A DNA stretch of 64,000 nt from UBA7672 sp965279205 (lineage in GTDB: Bacteria; Pseudomonadota; Alphaproteobacteria; Caulobacterales; Hyphomonadaceae), in the NCBI GenBank assembly GCA_965279205.1, contig OZ257144.1:620001-684000 (forward strand), written 5' to 3'. The position numbers were made by a program, and so were the translations under genes. The notes under the pieces are model-generated. The model saw nothing but the letters and a program-made list of their open reading frames with translations, had not been told where the DNA came from and searched no databases. Below are positions 8,160 through 17,483 of this stretch, piece after piece. Positions within the stretch are counted from its first letter, which is position 1; the number at the start of each line of letters is the position of its first letter.

Positions 8160-9499
8160 CGATACTGCGCGGGGCGATTGTCCACGCCGTTCAGCTCGTT
8201 GATCACGATGCCGATCGCCTCGACCACATGCGGATCCTTCTTCACCAGCTTCAGTTTGAGAGCGGCAAGACCGTCGAGCATCTCCGGGCTGTTTGCGCCT
8301 AGGTCGACGATCGCCACCAGCAACGCCTCGAACCGAAACCAGCTTTCAACTCGATCAGGAACATCCCTCAGCTTGCCCAGCGGTAGGCCATCCATCAGTC
8401 CGAGCAGTTCAGGCGCAAGCTTCGGATCGTCGGGGCCAGAGAATAGAGGGCGCGCATCCCTCAGCATGGCGATGCCCGCGCCGAACGTGTCTTCGTCGTC
8501 CGAACGCAGCCACTCCATCGTGATGCCATAAGCGCCCTCGCGACGGATCAACAGCGCCGCCGCCAGCTCGCACGACCAGCTCAGCAGATGAGCATGCGCT
8601 TTCAGCGTATCGAGATCGCTGCCCGGACGCAGGGCCAGCGCCTGTTGCAAGCCAGCGAAACCGCGGAACGCCTCCGGCAGGCCAGCGGGTGGAGCAGGGA
8701 TGTCGCCGCACGCAGATCCCAGATTGTCGGCGCGCGAGAGCGGCTTTTGCGCTTCGGCGAGCACTGCCTCCAGCGCTTTCAGTTCCCCGGCATCGGCCAC
8801 GCGCGTGTCAGCGGGATAGTAGAGCGTCGGATAGCGCACCAGCGATGCCGACATCGGCCAGCGCCAGGCCGCGCCAGCATGATCGACCGAGACACGCGGA
8901 AAGCGGCCAAGCCAGTCGACGACGGATTGCGGCGTCGCGACCGTCCAGTACGCCGTCCACGCATCGCCCGTGAACCGGCCGTCATCGCCGACCTGCTTCG
9001 TCACTGTGACTGCGCCGCAGCGAAGGCAGGCCGCCGTGTTGAGATCGCCGGCGCGAAAAACCTTGCGATGAAATTCCGGCCCGCAATCGCAAGCGACTTC
9101 AAGCTCGTGCAGGCAGATTTCTTCCTGCGGCTGCCGCCCCCCGAAACGATCGAGCGGCTGGTCGGGACGCCGGACGGTTTTTGGTTCAGGCGAAGCTTCG
9201 GCCTTGGGCGGTTTCGGCGGCCGGGGCGGCAGGGTGAGCTCGCCCTTCTCGAAATAGTCGCGCATCTTTCCGTTGCGCGGCCCGTTTGCAGCATTCAGCG
9301 AGAAGACAAGCCGCTGCGGGGTCTGCGCCTTGTCATCAAGCTCCCAGTCGATGGTGAACTCCATCGCCTTGAGGTCGAGACCCATCAGGCGGATGACGCC
9401 GGTTGCGCCGGCGGGCACGGCAAGTCCACGCGCATCGGTGAACGCCTGCGTGACCGTCACGCGGTGGTCGGCTTCGAGATGATCGATTGTCGCGCTCAT
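8156..9499 (-). CDS. hypothetical protein with zinc-ribbon-like cysteines
   Basis: A 447-residue protein I do not recognise. Around residues 145-190 it has the pairs ACDCG and CLRCG, which resemble a zinc ribbon, preceded by a proline-rich linker (PPRPPKPPK). The C-terminal 200 residues are helical. There is no signal peptide or membrane segment, so it is probably cytoplasmic. The ATG at 9499 is preferred because the in-frame extension to 9643 is Pro/Ser/Arg-rich and crosses an inverted-repeat region; an ATG at 9535 is possible. Downstream of a porin terminator, so probably its own transcription unit. Confidence 0.6.
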   Translation of the reverse strand: MSATIDHLEADHRVTVTQAFTDARGLAVPAGATGVIRLMGLDLKAMEFTIDWELDDKAQTPQRLVFSLNAANGPRNGKMRDYFEKGELTLPPRPPKPPKAEASPEPKTVRRPDQPLDRFGGRQPQEEICLHELEVACDCGPEFHRKVFRAGDLNTAACLRCGAVTVTKQVGDDGRFTGDAWTAYWTVATPQSVVDWLGRFPRVSVDHAGAAWRWPMSASLVRYPTLYYPADTRVADAGELKALEAVLAEAQKPLSRADNLGSACGDIPAPPAGLPEAFRGFAGLQQALALRPGSDLDTLKAHAHLLSWSCELAAALLIRREGAYGITMEWLRSDDEDTFGAGIAMLRDARPLFSGPDDPKLAPELLGLMDGLPLGKLRDVPDRVESWFRFEALLVAIVDLGANSPEMLDGLAALKLKLVKKDPHVVEAIGIVINELNGVDNRPAQYR

Positions 9500-9654
9500 G
9501 GGCGTCGGACGGTCCCCGGATGTTTCCGGCTCCATCACTGCCCAATCCCGGGCCAGAACGAAAGGACCCGTGGAAGCACTTCGCGCCGCCCGGAAGGGGG
9601 GACAGGATCCGGGCGGCGCGTTCCTGATATCTGGCAGAGACATCAGGCAGTGCG

Positions 9655-9698
9655 AAGAAGGCTGGCCTTGGCGGGGGGAGGGGGTGGCCAGCCTTCTT
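9655..9698 (-). terminator. rho-independent terminator after the porin gene
   Basis: Thirteen-base arms AAGAAGGCTGGCC and GGCCAGCCTTCTT enclose a C/G-rich 18-base loop, 15 bases past the stop of the leftward porin gene. The arms begin and end in A/T-rich sequence on both strands, so it may act in either direction. Confidence 0.75.
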
Positions 9699-9712
9699 TT
9701 AGACGCTCCCGC

Positions 9713-11137
9713 TTACCACTCGATCTGGGAGCGCATCGTGATGACGTCCGCATCGCCGCTGAGCGCGCTGGACGGACGTTCGATATCAAGGCGCGAGTAG
9801 TCGACCTGGAATTTCAGGAAGGACAGGGGTTGCCATGTGCCCTGGAGGGTGACGCCTTTCTGTCCGCCGCCATCCATCGCGCCGTCGGTAAGGTCGAGGA
9901 AGTCGTAGCGCATGCCGAGCGTGACGGCGCCGAAGCCGTCAGCGCCGAGCGCGTGGTTCGGGGTCGTGCGGCCGAAGGCGCCTTCCTTGGTTTTGTAGGC
10001 TCGGGATTCGCCCGTGGGCGACCACAGGAAGTCGACATAGCCGCCAGCGAAGGACGGCTCGAACGCTCCGAGCGTGGTTCCCGACTGCGGCTTGGCGGTC
10101 AGCTGGCCGTATTCCGCAGCCATGGCGAACTCGTTGTGCTGGGCGGCGAATTCGGCGCCGACAAAGCTGTCCTGCGCGAAGGCGGTCGAGCCCGTGTCGA
10201 CGAAACGATCGCCGAAGCCCGTGGCGGGGCGGGCGCGGTAGCGGAAGCCCGGTCCGCGGATCGCCGTGGCGTCAGGACCGCCGGCATTGTCGCGATAGCG
10301 CGCGCTGGCGCCGACGTGGACGACGGTGAGGCCTTCCTTGGTTTTCGAGAAGACCGGAACCCAGGTGCCACGCGCCTGCAGGGAGACTGTCTCGCTGGTG
10401 TTGGTCGATTCCGGATTGTTGAGGTCGTCGCCATAGACGCCGACGCCAGCGGTCCAGTTGTCGCCTGCCGTGTTGACGCTGAGGCCCATCACTTTCGCGA
10501 AGCCGAAGGCGTTGATGTAGCTCGAGCGCTCGTTGAACGGGATGTTGAGCGAGGACGTGCGTTCTTCCATCGGCGAGGTGAAGTTGTTCTGGCCGAGCGT
10601 GAATTCCAACGGGCCGGCGATGTACTGGATGTAGGCATCGTCAAAACCGACTTCCGTGTCGGCGCCCGAGGTCGAGATCGACGTCACGACCGGGCCGCGA
10701 TCGGCTTCACCGGCAAGGCAGGCGGCGCGCTGGGATATCACCGACGTGGTGTTGTCCTGGCACAGGCGGACCGTGGTCGAAGTCGACGACGCCTGGTCGG
10801 CGCCGGGCTGGAAGGCCATCTTGATGTTGTATTTCCAGTCCTTGTTGAACTGGCCCTCGACGCCAAGGAAGGCGCGGCGGGCGAAGGAGCGGGAGTAATC
10901 CTGGTCGACGGCCGGGACGCCGTCCGTGGAGACGTTCATTACGTCATACTGGACGCGGCCATTGATCTTGAACGTGGCGTCGCCTTCCGAGGTCTTCGGC
11001 GCGCCCGAGGAGAGCGTGGTGGAGGCGGCGGCGGCGCCAGCGGCGCCGGCAGCCGGCGGTTCGGCGCCAGCTTGCGCAGCACTGGCGACGGCCAGGACGG
11101 CCAGGGCGGTGTGGCGGGCAAGCTTGGGGTCGACCAT
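9713..11137 (-). CDS. phosphate-selective-type porin (OprO/OprP family)
   Basis: A 474-residue outer-membrane beta-barrel. A Sec signal peptide (LAVLAVASAAQAGA) is followed by an Ala/Pro/Gly-rich linker and then a porin domain starting TFKINGRVQYDVM. Repeating amphipathic strands, an aromatic C-terminal residue (IEW) needed for Bam insertion, and the segment RAFLGVEGQFNKDWKY are typical of phosphate/pyrophosphate porins and relatives of wider specificity. The shorter start is chosen because GGAG lies upstream and the signal peptide begins there. The promoter region carries clustered TTTCTC motifs, probably read by the neighbouring XRE-cupin regulator. Substrate not determined by sequence. Confidence 0.88.
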   Translation of the reverse strand: MVDPKLARHTALAVLAVASAAQAGAEPPAAGAAGAAAASTTLSSGAPKTSEGDATFKINGRVQYDVMNVSTDGVPAVDQDYSRSFARRAFLGVEGQFNKDWKYNIKMAFQPGADQASSTSTTVRLCQDNTTSVISQRAACLAGEADRGPVVTSISTSGADTEVGFDDAYIQYIAGPLEFTLGQNNFTSPMEERTSSLNIPFNERSSYINAFGFAKVMGLSVNTAGDNWTAGVGVYGDDLNNPESTNTSETVSLQARGTWVPVFSKTKEGLTVVHVGASARYRDNAGGPDATAIRGPGFRYRARPATGFGDRFVDTGSTAFAQDSFVGAEFAAQHNEFAMAAEYGQLTAKPQSGTTLGAFEPSFAGGYVDFLWSPTGESRAYKTKEGAFGRTTPNHALGADGFGAVTLGMRYDFLDLTDGAMDGGGQKGVTLQGTWQPLSFLKFQVDYSRLDIERPSSALSGDADVITMRSQIEW

Positions 11138-11195
11138 TGAAATCAGGCTCCGTTTTATGCGGATGCCCGGCCTCAGTGCCTGCACCCGGAGAGCG

Positions 11196-11256
11196 AATTT
11201 CTCTCTCCGGACTTGTATTCTCTAAATCGGTGAAATTTTCTCTAATCAAGAGAAAA
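11196..11256. promoter_or_regulatory. TTTCTC/GAGAAA operator-like cluster upstream of the porin gene
   Basis: Contains AATTTCTCTCTCCGG (11196-11210), TATTCTCTAAA and a perfect dyad TTTTCTC-TAATCAA-GAGAAAA (11236-11256). The same elements recur in the divergent region at 13283-13393. Position and symmetry suggest binding sites for a dimeric regulator, most simply the XRE-cupin protein encoded next door. Inference only. Confidence 0.5.
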
Positions 11257-11318
11257 CCTAGAAACCATAAGGTCCTGGTTGGCCTTCCATCTGAGAAGAA
11301 GGCCGGAAGTCCGGCCCA

Positions 11319-11909
11319 TCATTCGGGTGATTCGCGCCAGAATCCCTCGTCACCCGACACGATCAGCAGGATCGAGCAGGGTTCCTCGCTGGCCGAATGG
11401 ATCCGGTGTTCGGTCGTGCCATCGAAGAAGATCGCGTCCCCGGCCGTCAGCTTCAGGGGAGCGTAAACGTCGGTGTGAAGCAGCGCAGTTCCGGTCAGGA
11501 CGTGGAAATAGACCTCGCCAGGAAGTGTCTGACGGCGTCCGTCAGTCGCCTGAAGGGTCAGCATGATCGGCGTGAAGCTTTTCGACAGCAGGTCCTGTGC
11601 GCCGACTTTCGCTTCATGCGTCCCGAAGATGATTGGTTCGCCATCGCCCTTGCGGATCACGGCCCGCCGCCCGCTGGGAGAAGGGGTTGTGGAGGCCTGC
11701 TGCAGAATCGAAAGACCCGGGTCGATATCCAGTGCGCTGCAGATACGGAGGATCTTGTCATAGGTCAGCGAGGACTGGCCGAGCTCGAGCTTCGACAGAG
11801 TCGACAGCGGCACGCCCGACTTGTCGCTCAGTTCCTGCAGCGTCCAGCCCTTCGCAAGACGAAGCTTGCGGACGGCAACGCCAGCCTGCTGTGTCAGCCG
11901 CGACTTCAT
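11319..11909 (-). CDS. XRE-family regulator with C-terminal cupin domain
   Basis: A 196-residue transcription factor. Residues 10-65 form a lambda-repressor-type helix-turn-helix (GWTLQELSDKSGVPLSTLSK); residues about 105-190 form a cupin barrel with PGEVYFHVLTGTALLHTD and DGTTEHRIHSASEEPC, likely the small-molecule sensing part. Such XRE-cupin proteins often control catabolic or uptake genes. Its ATG overlaps the stop of the MASE1-PAS gene (ATGA), so the two are co-transcribed. Clustered TTTCTC/GAGAAA sites flank this pair on both sides, consistent with control of the porin, itself and the divergent chemotaxis operon. Ligand unknown. Confidence 0.85.
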   Translation of the reverse strand: MKSRLTQQAGVAVRKLRLAKGWTLQELSDKSGVPLSTLSKLELGQSSLTYDKILRICSALDIDPGLSILQQASTTPSPSGRRAVIRKGDGEPIIFGTHEAKVGAQDLLSKSFTPIMLTLQATDGRRQTLPGEVYFHVLTGTALLHTDVYAPLKLTAGDAIFFDGTTEHRIHSASEEPCSILLIVSGDEGFWRESPE

Positions 11910-13261
11910 GCGACCACCTCGCGAAGCACGGCAATGACCTCTTCCGGCTTGCTGCCGCGCGAGGAGACAAGTGTGGCGATCACGTCAAAGGGTCTCCAGC
12001 CGCCGCCTGCGTCGCGAAGACGCATACGGATCGTATGCGGATGGTCAAGCACGCCAGCGGACATGAACGCTTCGATATCGCTGCGCACTCGGGTTGAATC
12101 CTCCTCGTGCACCAGGTCGAGCAGTTTACGGCCCTCAAGATCATGCGCATCAGCCGAGAGCACGATGCAGGCCGGGGAGGCGAAGATCACCGAGCCGTCG
12201 AGGCCCAGGCGCATCACCATGTCACGCGCGTTGTCAGCTATGAGCCTGTAGTGCGCCTCGGCCGCAATAAGGCTTCCCCAGGCAGACTGGGCGTCTTCCA
12301 GCGCCTCTGCTGCAGTGTCGTAAAGCCTTTGTTTCTCGGCCAACGCAGCAGCCAGCGGCAGGACGCAGGCGGCTACTGCAGCGAGGTAGATCTGCACCTG
12401 GAGAATGTATTCAGCCGGCGGCATTCCGCGCCGCGCGCTCTCTGATTGCAGCAGGGCGTAGGCGACGAAGGAGATGGTCGGGAAGAGTACGGCGCCACGC
12501 GCTCCGGCCGGACCGAGCTCGAACACGAGGAAGACCAGGTAGGGAATGATCAGGATCGGGAAAACGCGCCGGAAGCCATCTGGCGCGACCCAGTCGGCCG
12601 CGAGCGCGACGACGAGAATCCCAAACAGCAGAGCGGCCTTGGCCCGAGTTTTTTCTTTCCAGACTTCGCGCCAATTGCCGGTGCTGAAAGCCCGGAAGAT
12701 CGGCAGGAAGACGACATAGCTGAGAGCGTCAGACAGGAACCAGATCCGCAGGTCATCAACCTTGAACCGGCTCGGGTCGATGAATGTTCCGACGAAGACA
12801 ACAGCTGTCGACACCAGTGGTCCTGCGATGCCGGCCACGAGCAGGAAGCGTCCAACCGTATTCCGGTCCTCGAAGACAGCGCCGTTGCTGAAGCGATTGA
12901 GAAGCGCGGCGCACGCCAGCGGTCCACCAACGTTCGCGACGAGGTAGACGGCTTCGGTCGCTGGATGATCGCCGAACACGATTGCGCGAGCGATGTGCGC
13001 CGCCGCGATCATGGCAACGAGGATCGGCCAGTCGCGAACTGGCGAAGAGATCAGCGCCCAGGTGAGGATCGCACTCGCAATCCAGATCGGCGTTACCGAG
13101 GCGCCAAAACGCGCAAGATCGACCACGACCTGCATCGCCGCGACGAAAAGCACCGCGTAGATCAGTCCGCGAACCACAACCCGAAATGAGAACTTGCCCG
13201 ATGCCAAGACGACATAATCGGGCGAAGCGCGTGCCGCTGGCAATGCCTGACTAGCGATCAT
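11906..13261 (-). CDS. MASE1-PAS membrane sensor without output domain
   Basis: A 451-residue protein. About eight transmembrane helices (residues 25-300) form a MASE1 sensory domain, normally an N-terminal input module of histidine kinases or GGDEF/EAL proteins. A short coiled region (LAEKQRLYDTAAEALEDAQ) leads to one PAS domain (about 330-450: HYRLIADNARDMVMRLGLDG, SPACIVLSADAHDLEGR). The protein stops there: no kinase, GGDEF, EAL or methyl-accepting part. The start has a strong GGGAGGGG Shine-Dalgarno. A second protein of the same architecture closes the chemotaxis operon at 28.2 kb. They may signal by contact with receptors or CheA; this is inference. Confidence 0.85.
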   Translation of the reverse strand: MIASQALPAARASPDYVVLASGKFSFRVVVRGLIYAVLFVAAMQVVVDLARFGASVTPIWIASAILTWALISSPVRDWPILVAMIAAAHIARAIVFGDHPATEAVYLVANVGGPLACAALLNRFSNGAVFEDRNTVGRFLLVAGIAGPLVSTAVVFVGTFIDPSRFKVDDLRIWFLSDALSYVVFLPIFRAFSTGNWREVWKEKTRAKAALLFGILVVALAADWVAPDGFRRVFPILIIPYLVFLVFELGPAGARGAVLFPTISFVAYALLQSESARRGMPPAEYILQVQIYLAAVAACVLPLAAALAEKQRLYDTAAEALEDAQSAWGSLIAAEAHYRLIADNARDMVMRLGLDGSVIFASPACIVLSADAHDLEGRKLLDLVHEEDSTRVRSDIEAFMSAGVLDHPHTIRMRLRDAGGGWRPFDVIATLVSSRGSKPEEVIAVLREVVA

Positions 13262-13282
13262 CCGGCCCCTCCCGGAGGCGCT

Positions 13283-13393
13283 GGTTTCTCTCCGGTTCTG
13301 CCGACCGGATTGGAGAAACCAATCATTATTCTCTGACTTAACCAAGATTTCAGCGTTTTGCGAGAAAAACCAATCCGTAGAGAGAAATTTTCC
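13283..13393. promoter_or_regulatory. divergent control region with TTTCTC/GAGAAA sites
   Basis: Holds a hairpin-forming dyad GGTTTCTC (13283-13290) / GAGAAACC (13313-13320), then TATTCTCTGA, GCGAGAAAAACC and AGAGAGAAATTTTCCGG; the last is the reverse complement of the element at 11196-11210 except near its CGG end. It lies between the leftward MASE1/XRE genes and the rightward receptor gene, so it should contain both promoters. Confidence 0.5.
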
Positions 13394-13431
13394 GGCCCGT
13401 TTTGGGACGGATGCCACGGAGACAGCCCCCA

Positions 13432-15324
13432 GTGACCGCTCGCCGCCTGAACCTGAAGATCTCCAGCAAACTGACACTCGCCTTCGGCGTCGTTGTGGCG
13501 ACCGTCGCCGTCTCGAACGGCGTCGTGTTCATGAGCAACCAGTCCGTGGATGCAGCGAACGTCAGAGCCGCGGAATCGCGCGAGCTGCTTGGCGCCGGCG
13601 AGAAGGTGCTGGCAGCCACGGTTGACGTGCAGAACTCTATGCGCGCCTTCATCGCCAGCCGCGATGAAAGCTTCATCACTGGCAAGACCAGCTATACCGA
13701 GAAGTTGAAGTCGCTCGATGCGGCGCTTGCGGTGCTCGACTCCGAATCGGAAGAGGCCGACGACCGCGCGTTCTTCGCGAAGGTCCAGGAAGCGGTTCAG
13801 AATTTTCACGCAGCGGCCGATGAAGCCATCGCGCTCGCCCGGGATCCCGCGACGGTCGAACAGGTTCGCGGCGCCCTTGCGACAACCGCCCGTCTGTCCG
13901 CCACTCGCGAGTCGGTTGGTGCGCTGTCCGACAACGAACGCGCCCAGCTCGCAGAATACGAAGCGCTTGCCCAGGCGGAAATCGACAAGTCATACATGAC
14001 CCTCGGCGCTGGAGCGCTGCTGGCCATCCTCATCTCGGCCCTGATGGGCTGGCTGCTGTCGCGCGGCATCGGCCGTCCGGTGGTGCAGATGACCGACGCG
14101 ATGCGCCGCCTCGCCAAAGGCGACAACACGATCACCATTCCAGCCCTGGGTCAGAGCGACGAGATCGGCGACATGGCTGAAGCCGTCTCCGTCTTCAAGC
14201 AGGCCGCCATCGACAAGGAAGCTCTGGAAGCCACGGCCAAGGAAGCGGCGCACCAGCAGGCGATCGTTGTCGAGACGCTGTCGGACGGTCTTGCCGCTCT
14301 GTCGAAGGGCAACCTGACCAGCCGCTTCGATGCCGAGGTTTCGCCCGAGTACAAGAAGATCCGTGACGACTTCAACGCTGCCGTGGCCCAGCTGCAGGAC
14401 GCGATGAAAGTCATCATCAACAACGTCCAGGGCATCCGCTCCGGCGCTGACGAAATCTCGCACGCCGCCGACGACCTGTCGCGCCGCACCGAGCAGCAAG
14501 CCGCCTCGCTCGAGGAAACCGCTGCTGCGCTGGACGAGATCACGGCCACCGTAAAGAAAACCGCTGACGGCGCCCGCCAGGCCAACGCTGTCGGTGTTGA
14601 TGCGAAGAGCGAAGCCGAGCGTTCTGGCGAAGTCGTGCGCAGCGCGGTCCTGGCGATGGGCGAGATCGAGAAGTCCTCGCGCCAGATCGCCCAGATCATC
14701 GGCGTGATCGACGAGATCGCCTTCCAGACCAACCTTCTGGCCCTCAACGCCGGCGTCGAAGCCGCGCGGGCAGGCGAGGCCGGCCGTGGTTTCGCGGTGG
14801 TCGCCTCGGAAGTTCGCGCCCTGGCGCAACGTTCCTCGGACGCGGCGAAAGAGATCAAGACGCTGATCAACGCCTCGACCCAGCAGGTCGAGAGCGGCGT
14901 GGATCTGGTCAACGAAACCGGGAAAGCCCTGCAGAAGATCGTCACGAAAGTCGCCGAGATGTCAGTTCTCGTCTCCGAGATCTCCGCTTCGACGCAGGAA
15001 CAGTCGTCGGGCCTGGCGCAGGTCAACACCGCGGTCAACCAGATGGACCAGGTGACACAACAAAACGCTGCGATGGTCGAGCAGTCGACCGCCGCCAGCC
15101 ACTCGCTGGCGAAAGAGGCCAGCGAGCTTTCCGAACTGGCCGCCCGCTTCGACATCGGCGCCGGCGCTGCACCTGCTGCGCGCGCCGCCAAAAAGCCGGC
15201 TGCTCCGGCTCGCTCCGCACCGGCTCGTACGCCGTCGCCAGCCTCGCGTCCTCTGCACACCAATGGCAACGCCGCACTCAAGCCGGTCGCCAACGCTGCC
15301 GAAGACAACTGGGAAGATTTTTAG
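13432..15324 (+). CDS. methyl-accepting chemotaxis protein 1
   Basis: A 630-residue receptor. A first membrane helix (about residues 12-33) and a second (about 188-210) bracket a helical periplasmic domain that should bind the signal; then come two HAMP-like stretches and the long cytoplasmic helical hairpin with the invariant tip IDEIAFQTNLLALNAGVEAA. A flexible Ala/Pro linker leads to the C-terminal NWEDF, a CheR/CheB-docking pentapeptide of the NWETF kind. The GTG start is chosen because GGAG lies 10 bases before it; in-frame starts at 13402 or 13411 remain possible. First gene of the rightward che operon. Confidence 0.9.
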   Translation: MTARRLNLKISSKLTLAFGVVVATVAVSNGVVFMSNQSVDAANVRAAESRELLGAGEKVLAATVDVQNSMRAFIASRDESFITGKTSYTEKLKSLDAALAVLDSESEEADDRAFFAKVQEAVQNFHAAADEAIALARDPATVEQVRGALATTARLSATRESVGALSDNERAQLAEYEALAQAEIDKSYMTLGAGALLAILISALMGWLLSRGIGRPVVQMTDAMRRLAKGDNTITIPALGQSDEIGDMAEAVSVFKQAAIDKEALEATAKEAAHQQAIVVETLSDGLAALSKGNLTSRFDAEVSPEYKKIRDDFNAAVAQLQDAMKVIINNVQGIRSGADEISHAADDLSRRTEQQAASLEETAAALDEITATVKKTADGARQANAVGVDAKSEAERSGEVVRSAVLAMGEIEKSSRQIAQIIGVIDEIAFQTNLLALNAGVEAARAGEAGRGFAVVASEVRALAQRSSDAAKEIKTLINASTQQVESGVDLVNETGKALQKIVTKVAEMSVLVSEISASTQEQSSGLAQVNTAVNQMDQVTQQNAAMVEQSTAASHSLAKEASELSELAARFDIGAGAAPAARAAKKPAAPARSAPARTPSPASRPLHTNGNAALKPVANAAEDNWEDF

Positions 15325-15357
15325 AGCCCTCGATACCAGAAGGGCGGGAGAGGAAAC

Positions 15358-17481
15358 ATGTTCGACGTTATCAATTCACGGCTGAGCCTTGGCGCTCGAC
15401 TTGGTCTTCTCTCTGCTCTGTTCCTGGCGCCAACGATGCTGCTTGGAACGCTGTTCGTTACCACCACGTCCGACCAGATCGCGTTCGCTGAGCGCGAGAT
15501 CGACGGCGCAACGTACATCCGCGACGTCTGGCCGTCTGTTGGCGGCAGCGAGAGCGCCATCGCCGCACACGCTGATCTCGACGAGCGCTTCGGAACGGCT
15601 CAGGCCGTTGCAGGCGTCTCGGAAGCCAAGGGCGTCGAGCGCACGAAGGCTGCAGTGTCGCTGATCAGCGACCTGGCCGACGCCTCCAACCTCACGCTCG
15701 ATGCTGCTCTCGACAGCTTCTACGCGATGGACGCCGTCACCATGCGTCTCCCAGCGCTGATGCTGGCCGTCAATGGCGCCGGCAACGAAGCCAAGGCAGT
15801 CAAGCCCGCGGTTGTCGACGCAACCGGCGTTATCACTACTGGATCCGACACCGGCCGCCTGACGGCAGCCGTCGAACGCATCGAAGAGGCTTCCCGCGTT
15901 GCTGTGGAAGCTCTCGAAGGCTCGATGAAAAGCAACAAAGCTGGCGACACGCGCAAGGCCCTGTCCGAGCATGTCGACGCACTGAAAGCTGCGACGGATG
16001 CCCTGGTTGCACTTGGCCGTTCCGGCGACATCAAAGCCATCCCGGACAGCGCCGCCAAGACGTCTGGCGCGATAGACGCAGCATGGAACGCCGGCGAAGC
16101 CGAAATGGTTCGCTTGATCCAGGCGCGTGTCGACGAACTGGGTATGCAGCAGTTCACCAATCTGAGCATCGTTGCCGCCGCGTTGCTTGCTGCCGCCCTG
16201 CTTGCTTTCGTCATAGTGACGGGTCTGTCGGGCCGCTTCAGCAAGCTGCTCACGTCCATGGATGGTCTGACCAACAACCAGCTCGACACCGAAATTCCGT
16301 GCCGCGAAGACCGCAATGAAACCGGCAAGATCGCGTCGGCTCTGGAAGTCTTCAAGAAGGGTCTGCAGGAACGCGCTCGCCTGGAACAGCAGAACAAGGC
16401 TGCCGCTGACGAGCTGGCCATGGTGGTCCGCACGCTGGGCGATCGGCTCTCCGCACTGTCCCACGGCAAGCTGACCTGCCAGATCGAGCAGACTTTCCCG
16501 GCCGAGTACGAAAAGCTTCGCATCGACTTCAACGCGGCCGTCGACCAGCTGCAGGACGCGATGAAAGTCATCATCAACAACGTGCAGGGCATCCGCTCGG
16601 GCGCTGATGAAATCTCGCACGCCGCCGACGACCTGTCGCGCCGCACCGAACAGCAAGCCGCCTCGCTCGAGGAAACTGCCGCTGCGCTGGACGAGATCAC
16701 GGCTACGGTCAAGAAGACCGCCGACGGTTCTCGCCAGGCGAACGTGGTTGTTGCCGACGCCAAGGGAGAAGCCGAGCGTTCGGGCGAGGTCGTGCGCAAC
16801 GCCGTCTCCGCCATGGGCGAGATCGAGAAGTCCTCGCGCCAGATCGCCCAGATCATCGGCGTGATCGACGAGATCGCTTTCCAGACCAACCTTCTGGCCC
16901 TCAACGCCGGCGTCGAAGCCGCGCGGGCAGGCGAAGCCGGCCGTGGTTTCGCGGTGGTCGCCTCGGAAGTCCGCGCTCTTGCCCAGCGTTCTTCGGACGC
17001 GGCGAAAGAGATCAAGAAGCTGATCAACGCCTCTACCCAGCAGGTCGAAAGCGGTGTGGAGCTCGTCAACGAAACCGGCGAAGCGCTTCAGAAGATCGTC
17101 ATCAAGGTCGGTGAGATCACCGGCCTGGTGTCCGAGATCTCCGCCTCGACGCAGGAACAGTCGTCGGGCCTGGCGCAGGTCAACACCGCGGTCAACCAGA
17201 TGGACCAGGTGACGCAACAGAACGCTGCGATGGTCGAGCAGTCGACTGCCGCCAGCCACTCGCTCGCGAAGGAAGCCGGTGAACTCGCCGAACTTGCCGC
17301 GAGGTTCGACATCGGCGCCACTGCTTCGCCTGCACGCGCCGCTGCAAAACCTGCTGCAAAACCCGTTGCGAAGAAGCCCGCCAGCATCCGTTCGCCCGCA
17401 CCGCGCTCAATGCCGACGCATGGCAATGCCGCGCTCAAACCCGTCGCAGAACACGACGAAGACAACTGGGAAGAATTCTAG
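15358..17481 (+). CDS. methyl-accepting chemotaxis protein 2
   Basis: A 707-residue receptor, the longest of the three. The first membrane helix is at about residues 15-35, the second at about 263-285 (FTNLSIVAAALLAAALLAFV), enclosing an all-helical periplasmic sensor of some 225 residues. HAMP and signalling domains follow, with the conserved tip sequence shared by all three receptors. The C-terminus is NWEEF, a CheR/CheB-tethering pentapeptide, so this and receptor 1 should be well methylated. It starts 33 bp after receptor 1 with a GGGAGAGGAA Shine-Dalgarno. The sensor domain is unlike that of its neighbours; ligand unknown. Confidence 0.92.
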   Translation: MFDVINSRLSLGARLGLLSALFLAPTMLLGTLFVTTTSDQIAFAEREIDGATYIRDVWPSVGGSESAIAAHADLDERFGTAQAVAGVSEAKGVERTKAAVSLISDLADASNLTLDAALDSFYAMDAVTMRLPALMLAVNGAGNEAKAVKPAVVDATGVITTGSDTGRLTAAVERIEEASRVAVEALEGSMKSNKAGDTRKALSEHVDALKAATDALVALGRSGDIKAIPDSAAKTSGAIDAAWNAGEAEMVRLIQARVDELGMQQFTNLSIVAAALLAAALLAFVIVTGLSGRFSKLLTSMDGLTNNQLDTEIPCREDRNETGKIASALEVFKKGLQERARLEQQNKAAADELAMVVRTLGDRLSALSHGKLTCQIEQTFPAEYEKLRIDFNAAVDQLQDAMKVIINNVQGIRSGADEISHAADDLSRRTEQQAASLEETAAALDEITATVKKTADGSRQANVVVADAKGEAERSGEVVRNAVSAMGEIEKSSRQIAQIIGVIDEIAFQTNLLALNAGVEAARAGEAGRGFAVVASEVRALAQRSSDAAKEIKKLINASTQQVESGVELVNETGEALQKIVIKVGEITGLVSEISASTQEQSSGLAQVNTAVNQMDQVTQQNAAMVEQSTAASHSLAKEAGELAELAARFDIGATASPARAAAKPAAKPVAKKPASIRSPAPRSMPTHGNAALKPVAEHDEDNWEEF

Positions 17482-17483
17482 TC

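Noticed and set aside
8588..11140. An 850-residue open frame on the plus strand
   Set aside because: It runs antisense through the zinc-ribbon-like gene and the porin, is rich in Arg/Gly/Glu as expected of a GC-rich shadow, and has no recognisable domain or ribosome site.
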